Source: Micromonospora sp. CPCC 205371 (GTDB taxonomy: Bacteria; Actinomycetota; Actinomycetes; Mycobacteriales; Micromonosporaceae). Taken from it: 64,000 nt of DNA. The stretch covers positions 63,994 to 127,993 of the forward strand of contig NZ_JAIBNX010000001.1 in NCBI RefSeq assembly GCF_026130045.1, read 5' to 3'. A model generated the notes under the pieces. The model was not told the origin of the DNA. It worked only from the letters and a program-made list of their open reading frames with translations, and did no database searches. Below, piece after piece: positions 17,960 to 26,588 of the stretch. Both the position numbers and the translations under genes were made by a program. The stretch's first letter is position 1; each line of letters begins with the position of its first letter.

Positions 17960-20014
17960 GTGTCCGGGGAGGTCAGACGTGGGATCGCCGACGCCGCAGT
18001 CGAGCACGTGCGGCGCGTGCGGCTGCCCGCTGACCGGCGCACACCCGCCGCCGCCCGCGCCGTCGTGCGGTCCGTGCTGATCGAGGCGCGCCTCGATGAG
18101 CTGCTCAATGAGGCTCTGCTGCTGACCACCGAGCTGAGCACGAACGCCGTGCTGCACGCCGGCACCGAACTCGACATCGAGGTCGTAGCCGACCCGACCG
18201 GGCTGACGGTGACGGTCACGGACTTCGCGACCAGCCCTGTCGAAAGTTTGACAGCGCGCCCACGGATCGACGAAATGGATCTTTCGGAGATATCCGAGCG
18301 GGGGCGTGGACTCCTCCTGGTCGATCACTTCGCGAGCCGGTGGGGCACGACGCACCTGCCCACCGGCAAGGGCGTCTGGTTCCGCCTCGACAGCAAGGCG
18401 TTCGCGGAGATCCCCGCCACACCGCCGCCGGGGGCCGAAGCGGCAGCGGCACCGGCCGGCGCTCCCACCGCCGGCGCCCTCAGCGCGCTCCTACAGATCG
18501 AGCCCGAGGCACACGCCGACGACCCGCTCGGCGACTTCGCCAGCCACCTCCTCGTCCGTGTCGTCGAGCTGGTCGGCGCGGCCGGCGGTGCGGTACGCCT
18601 CGACCGCGGCGACGGCGCGGGCACCCATCTGCTCGCCCGGCACGGCCGGCAGCCCCGCCCCGACGCCGAACTGCTGCGGGTGCCGCTCGGTGTCCAGCGG
18701 CCGTACGCCGGTGAGCTGGAACTCGACGTCGCGCCCTCGGGGTACGCCACGCCGCTCGCCGCGCTCGTCGCCGAACGGCTCACCCTGCACCTGGAGAACG
18801 ACCGGCTGCGCCGCGCCGACCTGCGCCGCCAGACCTGGCTCACGTTTCTCGCCGAGGCCAGCGAGCTGCTCGCCCAGTCACTGGACGTCAGCCTCACGCT
18901 CGCGCTCATCCCCCAGCTCGTCGTGCCCCGGCTCGGCCAGTGGTGTGCCGTGCACACCACCGACGAGTGGGGACGGCTCCAGCTCGCCGCCGCCACCCAC
19001 GTGGACGAGTCGGCCCTCCCCCAGCTGCACGCCACGCTCGCCGAGACCGGTCCCGACACCGTCGTTGGCCGGCTTCGTGAGGCGCTGCGGATCGGGTCCG
19101 GGGTGCCACTCGGCGCACCAACCGAAGGCTTCGCCGTGCCGCTGGTCGCCCGCAGCCAGCGCCTCGGCACGCTCGCGGTCGGCCGGCATTCGAAGCACCG
19201 GCACGACGCCGACGAGATCGCGGTACTCGAAGACGTGGCCCGCCGTGCGGCGCTGGCCGTCGACAACGCTCGCATCCACGACGAGCGCCGAAAGATCGCG
19301 CACACCCTCCAGCAGTCGCTGCTGCCGCCCGCCCTGCCAGCCGTGAAGGGCATCGGATTCGCGGCCGAGTACGTGCCGACCGGCGACGACGCTGAGGTCG
19401 GCGGCGACTTCTACGACGTCATGCCGCTGCCGGACGGCCGGTGGCTGGCGGTCATCGGCGACGTCTCGGGCAAGGGCGTGCAGGCCGCCACGGTCACCGG
19501 ACTGGTGCGTGACGTGATCCGGGTACTGGTTCGAGACGGCAAGCCGCTCGCCGAGGCGCTCGTCCGGCTCAACGACACGCTCGTCGAGCGCGGCGGTGGG
19601 CGGTACTGCACGCTGGCGCTCGCCGCCGTCGGGCAGTCGCTCGACGGGCAGCTCGACGTCTCGCTGCATCTCGCCGGGCACGACCGGCCGGTGCTGGTAC
19701 GCGCCGACGGCCGCGCCTCGTTCGTCGGCACCGGGGGCACCGCCCTCGGACTGCTCGACACGATCGCCACGCCGTCGATCACGGTGCCTCTGGCGCACGG
19801 TGACACGCTCGTCTTCTACACCGATGGGGTGACCGAGCGGCGGCGCGGGCGGGAGCTCTTCGGCCCGGAACGGCTGCGCGGCACGGTGGCGCCGCTGGCC
19901 GGGTACTCCGCGGACGTGGTCGCCGCCCGGCTCCGCTCGACCGCGATCGGCTTCTCCGCCGAGCCCCCGAGGGATGACATCGCCATCCTCGTCCTGAAGA
20001 ACGACCCGGCTTAA
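17960..20014 (+). CDS. Fused anti-sigma-type ATPase, GAF and PP2C (SpoIIE/RsbU) phosphatase
   Basis: 684 residues from the GTG at 17960, which has AGAGG seven to eight bases upstream; a TTG at 17924 is a less likely start. Order: a HATPase_c_2 domain of the SpoIIAB/RsbW type (about 10-130; N box ELSTNAVLH and GRGLLLVDHF, though the usual DxGxG box is degenerate); a GAF region (about 280-430); and a PP2C phosphatase (about 460-684; VGGDFYDV, GDVSGKGVQAA, final DDIAILVL). The fusion joins opposing activities of partner-switching systems. It is divergent from the poly-HAMP kinase across 82 bases, so the two are probably co-regulated. The STAS protein encoded at 10054 is a possible substrate. Confidence 0.88.
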   Translation: MSGEVRRGIADAAVEHVRRVRLPADRRTPAAARAVVRSVLIEARLDELLNEALLLTTELSTNAVLHAGTELDIEVVADPTGLTVTVTDFATSPVESLTARPRIDEMDLSEISERGRGLLLVDHFASRWGTTHLPTGKGVWFRLDSKAFAEIPATPPPGAEAAAAPAGAPTAGALSALLQIEPEAHADDPLGDFASHLLVRVVELVGAAGGAVRLDRGDGAGTHLLARHGRQPRPDAELLRVPLGVQRPYAGELELDVAPSGYATPLAALVAERLTLHLENDRLRRADLRRQTWLTFLAEASELLAQSLDVSLTLALIPQLVVPRLGQWCAVHTTDEWGRLQLAAATHVDESALPQLHATLAETGPDTVVGRLREALRIGSGVPLGAPTEGFAVPLVARSQRLGTLAVGRHSKHRHDADEIAVLEDVARRAALAVDNARIHDERRKIAHTLQQSLLPPALPAVKGIGFAAEYVPTGDDAEVGGDFYDVMPLPDGRWLAVIGDVSGKGVQAATVTGLVRDVIRVLVRDGKPLAEALVRLNDTLVERGGGRYCTLALAAVGQSLDGQLDVSLHLAGHDRPVLVRADGRASFVGTGGTALGLLDTIATPSITVPLAHGDTLVFYTDGVTERRRGRELFGPERLRGTVAPLAGYSADVVAARLRSTAIGFSAEPPRDDIAILVLKNDPA

Positions 20015-20015
20015 C

Positions 20016-20021
20016 TAGGAT
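20016..20021 (+). promoter_or_regulatory. -10 hexamer TAGGAT, leaderless start of purD
   Basis: TAGGAT ends exactly 6 bases before the GTG at 20028 with no ribosome site between, as in leaderless actinobacterial genes. Confidence 0.55.
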
Positions 20022-20027
20022 CGCCAC

Positions 20028-21272
20028 GTGCGCGTACTTCTCATCGGAGGGGGCGGGCGGGAGCATGCGCTCGCGCTCAGCCTCGCCGCCGATCCGGCCG
20101 TCGACCAGCTCATCGCCGCTCCGGGCAACCCCGGCATCGCGGCCGTCGCCGAACTACGGGAGGTGGCGGCGACCGATCCGGCAGCGGTCGCGGCGCTGGC
20201 CGTGGAGACCGGCGCCGACCTGGTGGTGATCGGCCCGGAGGCACCGCTCGTCGCGGGGGTCGCCGACGCGGTACGCGCCAAGGGCATCGCGTGCTTCGGC
20301 CCCTCGGGGGCGGCCGCCCAGCTCGAAGGCTCGAAGGCGTTCGCCAAGGACGTCATGGCGGCTGCCGGCGTTCCCACCGCGCGGGCGTACGCGTGCGCCG
20401 ACGCCGAGTCGGCCGCCCGGGCGCTCGACGAGTTCGGGCCGCCTTACGTGGTCAAGAACGACGGTCTCGCCGCCGGCAAGGGCGTCGTCGTCACCAACGA
20501 CCGCGACGCGGCCCTCGCGCACGCGGCGGCCTGCGAGCGGGTCGTGATCGAGGAGTACCTCGACGGTCCCGAGGTGTCGCTGTTCGTCGTGACCGACGGC
20601 GAGGCGGCCGTGCCGCTGCAGCCGGCGCAGGACTTCAAGCGGGTCGGCGACGGCGACTCCGGGCCCAACACCGGTGGCATGGGGGCGTACACACCGCTGG
20701 ACTGGGCGCCCGCCGATCTGGTCGACGAGGTGCTGGCCAGCACCGTGCACCCGACGCTCGCGGAGATGCGGCGCCGCGGCACGCCGTTCAGCGGGCTGCT
20801 CTACGTGGGGCTCGCGCTGACCAAGACCGGCCCTCGGGTGATCGAATTCAACGCGCGCTTCGGTGATCCGGAGACGCAGGCGGTACTCGCGCTGCTGGAC
20901 ACGCCGCTGGCCGGCGTGCTGCACGCGGCGGCGACCGGCACGCTGGCCACGCTCCCGCCGCTGCGCTGGCGGCCGGGCGCGGCGGTCACGGTGGTGCTAG
21001 CGTCCGCCGGCTACCCGGCCGCGCCGCGCACCGGCGACGTCATCACCGGCGCGGAGCGCGCCGGCATCATCCACGCCGGCACCGCGCGCCGGGCCTCCGA
21101 CGGTGCCCTCGTCTCCGCCGGAGGCAGGGTCGTCTGTGGTACCGCCACCGGCCTGAACCTTGCCACGGCGCGAACCAGGGCATACGCGCTGCTCGACGGC
21201 GTGACCCTGGCCGGCGCCCACCGCCGCTCCGACATCGCCCAGGCAGCCGCCGAGGGCCGCGTCCGGCACTAA
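20028..21272 (+). CDS. purD: Phosphoribosylamine-glycine ligase (GAR synthetase)
   Basis: 414 residues, normal for PurD. It joins glycine to phosphoribosylamine using ATP, the second step of purine synthesis. Landmarks: the N-terminal VLLIGGGGREHALA, ATP-grasp elements VVKNDGLAAGKGVVV and EEYLDGPEVSLF, the loop GDGDSGPNTGGMGAY and the metal site IEFNARFGDPETQ. It sits alone on the plus strand, just after the phosphatase gene and about 13 kb before purB. The start looks leaderless. Confidence 0.96.
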   Translation: MRVLLIGGGGREHALALSLAADPAVDQLIAAPGNPGIAAVAELREVAATDPAAVAALAVETGADLVVIGPEAPLVAGVADAVRAKGIACFGPSGAAAQLEGSKAFAKDVMAAAGVPTARAYACADAESAARALDEFGPPYVVKNDGLAAGKGVVVTNDRDAALAHAAACERVVIEEYLDGPEVSLFVVTDGEAAVPLQPAQDFKRVGDGDSGPNTGGMGAYTPLDWAPADLVDEVLASTVHPTLAEMRRRGTPFSGLLYVGLALTKTGPRVIEFNARFGDPETQAVLALLDTPLAGVLHAAATGTLATLPPLRWRPGAAVTVVLASAGYPAAPRTGDVITGAERAGIIHAGTARRASDGALVSAGGRVVCGTATGLNLATARTRAYALLDGVTLAGAHRRSDIAQAAAEGRVRH

Positions 21273-21352
21273 ACCCGATCTCGCACGTTGGCTGGCGGGG
21301 TCGGCACGAAGCCGGGATTACCGCGTGTCGCCAGCCCCTTACCGTCAGGGGC

Positions 21353-21910
21353 ATGAAGAACCGGACGGCACTCGTGATCCTGGCTGGCGCCGTGGTCGTC
21401 ACCAGCTCGGTCGGCGCGCTGGCCGGCTGCTCGACGCTGGGCGACAAGGGCTCGGCGCAGGGCGCCGGCAGCACGGCCGGCCTGGGTAGCGCCCCCGCCA
21501 CGCCCACACCCACCACTGCGGCGCCCCAGACGCCAGCGGCCCGCACCACCACGGCTCCGGCCACGACTCCGGCCACGACGCGGCCGCCAACCGGGCCGAA
21601 GATCGTGTACTTCCGGGTCACCCAGCAGCCGCGCTGCCCTCAGGGGACCAGCGAGTACCCGGTCGAAGGCGTGCCGGTGATCCTGGAGTGGAAGGTCACC
21701 GGCGCCAAGCAGGTGACGCTCTCGGTCGACGGCCCTGGTGTGTACGACACATACGAGACCGCGGGCAGCGCCACGCTCTCCTTCCCCTGTGGTGGCGAGC
21801 CGGGTGAGACCGTGACGCACACGTACCTGCTCAAGACGGTCGGCGGCGGCCCTGTCCGCTCGAAGCGCGTGACCGCCTCGGCGGAGGTCTACGAGGCGGC
21901 CTCGGTCTGA
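21353..21910 (+). CDS. Lipoprotein with Thr/Pro-rich linker and small beta domain
   Basis: 185 residues from the ATG at 21353. The signal peptide ends in a lipobox (LAGC), so the protein is membrane-anchored outside the cell. A linker of about 60 residues rich in Ala, Thr and Pro leads to a C-terminal domain of about 100 residues (IVYFRVTQQPRCPQGTSEYP onward) that looks like an Ig-like beta sandwich, with two Cys (PRCPQ and FPCGG) placed for a disulfide. Function unknown. Its last 22 bases overlap the end of the convergent ferredoxin gene. Confidence 0.7.
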   Translation: MKNRTALVILAGAVVVTSSVGALAGCSTLGDKGSAQGAGSTAGLGSAPATPTPTTAAPQTPAARTTTAPATTPATTRPPTGPKIVYFRVTQQPRCPQGTSEYPVEGVPVILEWKVTGAKQVTLSVDGPGVYDTYETAGSATLSFPCGGEPGETVTHTYLLKTVGGGPVRSKRVTASAEVYEAASV

Positions 21911-22101
21911 AGCCGCAGCGCCTGGCGGGGGCACAGTCCCACCGCCTGGCGCGCCGGATTCGACAACGCGCGGGGCACCGACAGTCCCTGCCTGGGCAGC
22001 GGGTAACCCCACTCGTCGAGGTCGAGCATCTCCGGCAGGAGCTCGGTGCAGAGCCCACGTCCCCGGCATGCGGTCCAGTCGATGTGCAGTCGCTCAGACA
22101 T
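21889..22101 (-). CDS. Small 3Fe-4S-type ferredoxin
   Basis: 70 residues with three cluster Cys at positions 12, 18 and 57 in the pattern C-x5-C...CP. This resembles actinobacterial 3Fe-4S (or 4Fe-4S with an external ligand) ferredoxins. The body is acidic around DLDEWGYP. It starts 8 bases before the stop of the NuoF-like gene, so it is the last gene of the electron-transfer operon. It probably accepts electrons from, or donates them to, the NuoF-like subunit. Confidence 0.85.
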   Translation of the reverse strand: MSERLHIDWTACRGRGLCTELLPEMLDLDEWGYPLPRQGLSVPRALSNPARQAVGLCPRQALRLQTEAAS

Positions 22102-23263
22102 CCGACGCGCCCTCCGCTGTGCAGTACCCCGCCAGGTGCATCCGCACCTCAGGGGCGAACGTGGCCATGGAACTGCGCACGAAGCGCACGGTGCCGTCCG
22201 GGTGGTGGCAGGCGCCCCGCCCGGCGACGAGCCTCAGGAGGCGCTCCACCTCGCCGGGGAGCCGGGTGTCGCGGTCGCGGCGCGCGAGCTGGATCAGCGT
22301 GTCGGCGAGCCGGGGCAGCCCGTTGACGCACGGGCCACACTGGCCGGCGGTCTGGCGGGCCAGGTAACCCGCGATGCGCGCGCTCTCGACGAGGCCGCAC
22401 GCCGAGGCCGGCAGCGCCACGACGACACCCGCGCCGGGCGACGCGCCGTACTGCCGCAGCCCGGCCCGCGACACCGGTACCTCGGCGCGGGCGGGCAGCC
22501 AGGCGCCGTGGTAACCGCCAACGAGTACGGCCTGAAGATCGGCCGAGGGCCCGCCCGCCAGGTTCACCAGTTCACCGAGTGGGACGCCGTACGGCGCCTC
22601 GTAGACACCGGGTGCCCGCACCGCACCGCTCAACGTGGCGAGGAACGTGCCCGGCTCCTGCGGCGTGCCACGGCTCCGGAACCACGACGGCCCGTACCGC
22701 GCCAGCAACGCCAGGTGCGCCAGCGTCTCCACGTTCTGTACCAGGGTCGGCGCGCCGCGCACCCCGGACTCGACGACCAGCCGGCGCTTGTCGCGGGGCA
22801 GAGCGGCGCGCCCCTCGATCCGGGAGATCACCGCCGACTCCTCACCGCTGATGAACGTGTCCGGCGCCTCGACGACCGTGACCCGCGGCGCCCGCGTGGC
22901 CGCCCGTTCTCGCAGGGCCGGCGCGATGTCGGCGGGCACGTAGAGGTACACCTTTTCGGCGCCCACGGCCTCGGCGGCGAGCACCAGGCCGTCCAGTACC
23001 AGGTGGGGCGCGCGGGTGAGCAGCGCACGATCCTTGCCGCTGGCCGGCTCGCCCTCAGCACCGTTGCCGATGACGACCGGCCGCTCGACACCAGCCGCGA
23101 CCGCGGCCAGCTTGCGGTAGGTCGGGAAGCCTGCGCCGCCCCGACCTGTCAGCCCGGCCTCGTCGGCGAGGATGAGCAGCCGCCGCGGATCGTGCGACAG
23201 CCGCACCGGCCCGTCGTCGTGCTCGGTCAGTAGGCCGGGTGTACCGACCGCGGTCATGGTCAT
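22094..23263 (-). CDS. NuoF-like NADH-binding flavoprotein
   Basis: 389 residues from the ATG at 23263 (ATGA overlap with the upstream gene). It has the complex I 51-kDa signatures: NADH/FMN loops GRGGAGFPTYRK and GNGAEGEPASGKDR, an SLBB-like middle part and a C-terminal Fe-S region (GQCGPCVNG, then GACHHP). The first Cys of the usual NuoF four-Cys site is replaced by Ala (TAGQC instead of SCGxC), so the cluster is either incomplete or liganded differently. It is shorter than NuoF and not near other nuo genes, so it is a stand-alone NAD(P)H dehydrogenase module. Confidence 0.82.
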   Translation of the reverse strand: MTMTAVGTPGLLTEHDDGPVRLSHDPRRLLILADEAGLTGRGGAGFPTYRKLAAVAAGVERPVVIGNGAEGEPASGKDRALLTRAPHLVLDGLVLAAEAVGAEKVYLYVPADIAPALRERAATRAPRVTVVEAPDTFISGEESAVISRIEGRAALPRDKRRLVVESGVRGAPTLVQNVETLAHLALLARYGPSWFRSRGTPQEPGTFLATLSGAVRAPGVYEAPYGVPLGELVNLAGGPSADLQAVLVGGYHGAWLPARAEVPVSRAGLRQYGASPGAGVVVALPASACGLVESARIAGYLARQTAGQCGPCVNGLPRLADTLIQLARRDRDTRLPGEVERLLRLVAGRGACHHPDGTVRFVRSSMATFAPEVRMHLAGYCTAEGASDV

Positions 23264-23805
23264 CGCAGGCTCCCTACGGGCGCGAATCGATCGGACAGGC
23301 GCCAGCCGAGGGCGGAGACCACCCCGGCGACGCAGGCGATGGCGACGGCCCACATCCACACCTCGCCGTTGTCGCTGCCGGTGCCGAGGCCGTGCAGCAG
23401 CGCGACCGGCCAGCACAGGTAGGCGAGCCAGTGCATCGCCCGCCAGGCGGTCACACCGAGCCGGTGCCGCAGCAGGCTCGTGACGACCAACGCGAGGATC
23501 AGGTCGAAGGCCAGCGTGCCCAGGCCCAGCCACAGCGGCCGGTACGCGCCGAGGAACGGCACGAAGAGGTCGACCAGTTTCAGTTGGGCGTACGGGTCGA
23601 AGAACAGGGTCAGGATGTGCGCGGCGAGCAGGCTGACCGCGAGCAGTGACGCGTTGCGGTGCACGCTGACCACGGCGAACCGGGGCAGGCCGAAGACCGG
23701 ACGCCCGGAGCGGCTGCCGATGCCGAGCACCACCACGACCGTGAGCATGATCAGCGACACCACACCGGTGCCGCGGGCCAGGTACCAGAGGACGTCGGTG
23801 CTCAT
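23260..23805 (-). CDS. Ferric-reductase-like transmembrane protein
   Basis: 181 residues from the ATG at 23805, which overlaps the apbE stop (ATGA). It has about five or six membrane helices and His residues in helices positioned for haem ligation (VSVHRNASLLAVSLLAAHIL and RAMHWLAYLCWPVALLHGLG). This matches the ferric-reductase/MsrQ-like haem-b fold. With the NuoF-like protein and ferredoxin on the inside and an ApbE outside, it is the likely route for electrons across the membrane. Confidence 0.8.
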   Translation of the reverse strand: MSTDVLWYLARGTGVVSLIMLTVVVVLGIGSRSGRPVFGLPRFAVVSVHRNASLLAVSLLAAHILTLFFDPYAQLKLVDLFVPFLGAYRPLWLGLGTLAFDLILALVVTSLLRHRLGVTAWRAMHWLAYLCWPVALLHGLGTGSDNGEVWMWAVAIACVAGVVSALGWRLSDRFAPVGSLR

Positions 23806-24722
23806 GCCGGCCAACCGCCCATCGTCAGCACCTCGCCGTTCGCGGCCACCAGCCGGGCCGGTACGCCCAGCGCGCGCAGCCAGTCGGGTGCGCCGTGCCC
23901 CCGGATCAGCGAGGCCGTGGTGAGGGTGTTGGCGTACAGGCAGCTGGGCGTGGCCACCGATACCGTGCGCCAGACCGGCGTGGCCGGCTGGCAGGTACGC
24001 GGGTCGAGGATGTGGTGCAGTGTGCGCCCGTCCGCCTGCCAGCGCCGGCTGATCGTGCTGGACGTGGCGAGCGCGGTGCCGGCGGTCAGCGCCACCTGCG
24101 ATGGCGGCTCAGCCGGCCCGTCCTGCACCAGCACCTGCCAGCCGCCCTCGGGCGCGGGGCCGGCCGTCGCGATGTCACCGCCGAGGCTGACCAGCACCCC
24201 GGTCTCGCAACGCTCGGCGACCAGCCGCGCGCACGAGTCGGCCGTGTACGCCTTGGCCGTGGCGCCGAGGTCGAGCAGTACGCCCGGCTGGACGGTGAGG
24301 TCGCGGCCGTCGAGCACCACCTGCCGCCAGCCCGGCGCGGGCGCGACGATGAGCCGCATGGGCGCGGACCGCACCGGCAGTTCGGAGAACGTCTTGTCGT
24401 AGCCCAGGTCGCACAGCGCCGTGCCCACCGTGGGATCGAGGTCGCCGTCGCTCTGCTCAGCGGCGTCGAGGGCCGCGCGGACCAGCTCGGCGAGCAGCGC
24501 GCTCACGCGGACGGGGCGGCCGCCCGCGAGGCGTACCCGGCGCAGCTCCGAGTCTTCGCGAAACCGGCTACAGGCGAGCTCGACGGCCCGCAGCTCGCCC
24601 TCGGCCAGGAGGCGTGCAGTGGGCAGGGCCTTCGGGTCGGTGACGACCAGCCGGGCAGTCGTGCTCCACACCGGCCACTGGGCGGTGTCCACGCCGACGG
24701 GCAGGGTCTCCAGCAGCGGCAT
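23802..24722 (-). CDS. apbE: FAD:protein FMN transferase (ApbE)
   Basis: 306 residues from the ATG at 24722. ApbE enzymes attach FMN covalently to Thr or Ser of a target protein. Recognisable parts are DLDPTVGTALCDLGYDK, LDLGATAKAYTAD, LVSLGGDIATAGP and the Mg/FAD region ATSSTISRRW with HHILDPRT. No lipobox or clear signal peptide is visible, which is unusual for an extracytoplasmic ApbE. No FMN-binding-domain gene lies next to it; the only upstream partner is an 80-residue Ser-rich membrane peptide. Confidence 0.85.
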   Translation of the reverse strand: MPLLETLPVGVDTAQWPVWSTTARLVVTDPKALPTARLLAEGELRAVELACSRFREDSELRRVRLAGGRPVRVSALLAELVRAALDAAEQSDGDLDPTVGTALCDLGYDKTFSELPVRSAPMRLIVAPAPGWRQVVLDGRDLTVQPGVLLDLGATAKAYTADSCARLVAERCETGVLVSLGGDIATAGPAPEGGWQVLVQDGPAEPPSQVALTAGTALATSSTISRRWQADGRTLHHILDPRTCQPATPVWRTVSVATPSCLYANTLTTASLIRGHGAPDWLRALGVPARLVAANGEVLTMGGWPA

Positions 24723-24723
24723 G

Positions 24724-24966
24724 TCACGACCCGCCAGACGTGGCCTGCGACGAGCCGCTGCCGCTGGAGACCGACGAGTCGCTCGACGACGAGGATGTGG
24801 AGGACGACGTGGAGGAGGATGTCGAAGTGGATGTCGAAGTGGACGAGGAAGCTGACGGCACCACGGCCGCCACGACCAGCGCCCCCGCGAGGCTCGCTGC
24901 GACGAGGCCACCGGTCACCATGACGACCTGGCGTTGACCGCGATCCCGGACTGACAGTGTGGTCAT
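24724..24966 (-). CDS. Small Ser/Thr-rich membrane protein
   Basis: 80 residues from the ATG at 24966; its stop is one base before the apbE start. One membrane helix (about 15-37, VVMVTGGLVAASLAGALVVA) is followed by a tail made almost only of Ser and Thr, ending SGSGSSQATSGGS. It has the N-terminal shape of actinobacterial FMN-binding-domain proteins that are often encoded beside ApbE, but the FMN-binding domain is missing. Whether it is flavinylated, glycosylated or a truncated remnant is open. Confidence 0.65.
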   Translation of the reverse strand: MTTLSVRDRGQRQVVMVTGGLVAASLAGALVVAAVVPSASSSTSTSTSTSSSTSSSTSSSSSDSSVSSGSGSSQATSGGS

Positions 24967-25031
24967 GCCCAAGAGACTCTCGGGCCGGCCTGGACCGCCC
25001 TTGTGACCTTCCTGTGGCCAGCCTGTGGGTG

Positions 25032-26588
25032 CTAGCGCGGCCGGGGCAGGTCCCGGGTGACCACCTTGCCGGTGGCGTTGCGCGGCAGGAACGGCACGAA
25101 GTACACGTCGCGCGGCACGCAGAAGCGGGCCCGGTAGCGCTTCACGTACTCGCGCACGGCGTCGGCGTCGAGCGTCTCGCCTTGGTGCAGCGCCACGTAC
25201 GCGGCGAGCCGCTGGCCGAACTCCGGGTCGGGCACGCCGATCACCGCCACCTCGCGTACCTGCGGGAGGTCGGCGAGCAGGTTCTCCACTTCGGACGGGA
25301 AGACGTTTTCGCCACCGGAGACGATCATGTCGTCGTCGCGCCCGGCCACGAAGAGCAGTCCGTCGCCGTTGACGAACCCGAGATCGCCCGTCGAGATGAG
25401 CCCGTCGAGGGTCTCCCGGCTCGCGCCCGACGTGTAGCCCTCGAAGATCATCTCGTTGCCGGCGAAGATGCGACCAACCTGACCGCGCGGCACCGGCTCG
25501 CCCTTCTCGTCGAGGATCGCCACCTTGGTGCCGTGCGGCGGTTTGCCCGCGGTCTGCGGGGCGATCCTCAGGTTGGCGGGCGTGGCGATCGACACCCAGG
25601 ACGCCTCGGTCGAGCCGTACAGGTTGTAGAGCACGTCGCCGTACGCGTCCATGAACCGGGTCGAGAGCCCGCCGGGCAGGGCGGAACCGCTGACCGCGAC
25701 GATCCGCAGCGGGCTCTTCGCCGGCGGCGGCACCTCCAGCAGGCGCTGAAGCATGACCGGTACCGCGAAGAGAGCCCGGCAGTTGTGGCGGGTGACCGCC
25801 TCGATCAGGCCGTTCGGCTCGAACCTGCGCTCCAGCACCACCGTCGCGCGCAGCGCGAACGCGACCTGAAGCGCGGCGTAGCCCCAGGTGTGGAAGAGCG
25901 GCGCGGCGATCATGATGCGATCGCGGGCGTGCAGCGGGATGCGGTGGATGATCGAGACGAGTGGCCCGAAGCCACCCGGGGTACGGCGCCGGGCGCCCTT
26001 CGGCGTGCCCGTGGTGCCGGAGGTCAGCACGATCGTGCGGCCGTCGCGCTCCGGCGGCCGCAGCTCGCCGGGCGGCGCACCGGCGGTGAGCTCCTCGGCG
26101 CGGCTCTCTTCGATCCGCTCGACCTGCGTGGGCACCTCGACGACCCGGTCCGCGAACTCCCCGTCGTGGATCAGCAGGCGCAGCCGCTGCTCTACCGCCA
26201 CGACGCTCAACTGCGCGCTGGAGAGGCCGGTGTTGATCAGCACCGTGTCGGCACCCAGCAGGGTGCCGGCGACCATCGCCTCGACCATGCCCGCGTGGTT
26301 GCGGCAGAGCAGGCCGATCCGGTCGCCGGACCCGACGCCGGCGGCGCCGCGCAACGACCGGGCCAGCTGTTCGGACCGGTGCAGCAGCTCGGCGTACGTG
26401 ACCGGACCGCGCCTCTCATCGATGATGGCGACCCGATTGGGGTCGCGGGCGGCGGCCTGTCGCAGCTCGCCGGCGAGGCTGAAGCCCCACCGCCAGAGCT
26501 GTTTGACTTGGGACGCCACCCGCACCGGGGAACCCGGGGTGAGCAGGCCGCGTCGGGTCAAGGTAGCCACGACGAACGGCGTGATCAT
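25032..26588 (-). CDS. Acyl-CoA synthetase (AMP-binding, FadD-like)
   Basis: 518 residues from the ATG at 26588 (ATGA overlap with the acyl-CoA dehydrogenase stop). Adenylate-forming family motifs: P-loop TSGTTGTPKGA, YGSTEASW, STGDLGFVNGDGLLFVAGR and the C-terminal catalytic Lys in LPRNATGKVV. It would activate a fatty or aromatic/sterol-derived acid to its CoA ester. It is third in the SCP2, acyl-CoA dehydrogenase, ligase operon divergent from a TetR regulator. The chain-length preference cannot be read from sequence. Confidence 0.9.
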   Translation of the reverse strand: MITPFVVATLTRRGLLTPGSPVRVASQVKQLWRWGFSLAGELRQAAARDPNRVAIIDERRGPVTYAELLHRSEQLARSLRGAAGVGSGDRIGLLCRNHAGMVEAMVAGTLLGADTVLINTGLSSAQLSVVAVEQRLRLLIHDGEFADRVVEVPTQVERIEESRAEELTAGAPPGELRPPERDGRTIVLTSGTTGTPKGARRRTPGGFGPLVSIIHRIPLHARDRIMIAAPLFHTWGYAALQVAFALRATVVLERRFEPNGLIEAVTRHNCRALFAVPVMLQRLLEVPPPAKSPLRIVAVSGSALPGGLSTRFMDAYGDVLYNLYGSTEASWVSIATPANLRIAPQTAGKPPHGTKVAILDEKGEPVPRGQVGRIFAGNEMIFEGYTSGASRETLDGLISTGDLGFVNGDGLLFVAGRDDDMIVSGGENVFPSEVENLLADLPQVREVAVIGVPDPEFGQRLAAYVALHQGETLDADAVREYVKRYRARFCVPRDVYFVPFLPRNATGKVVTRDLPRPR

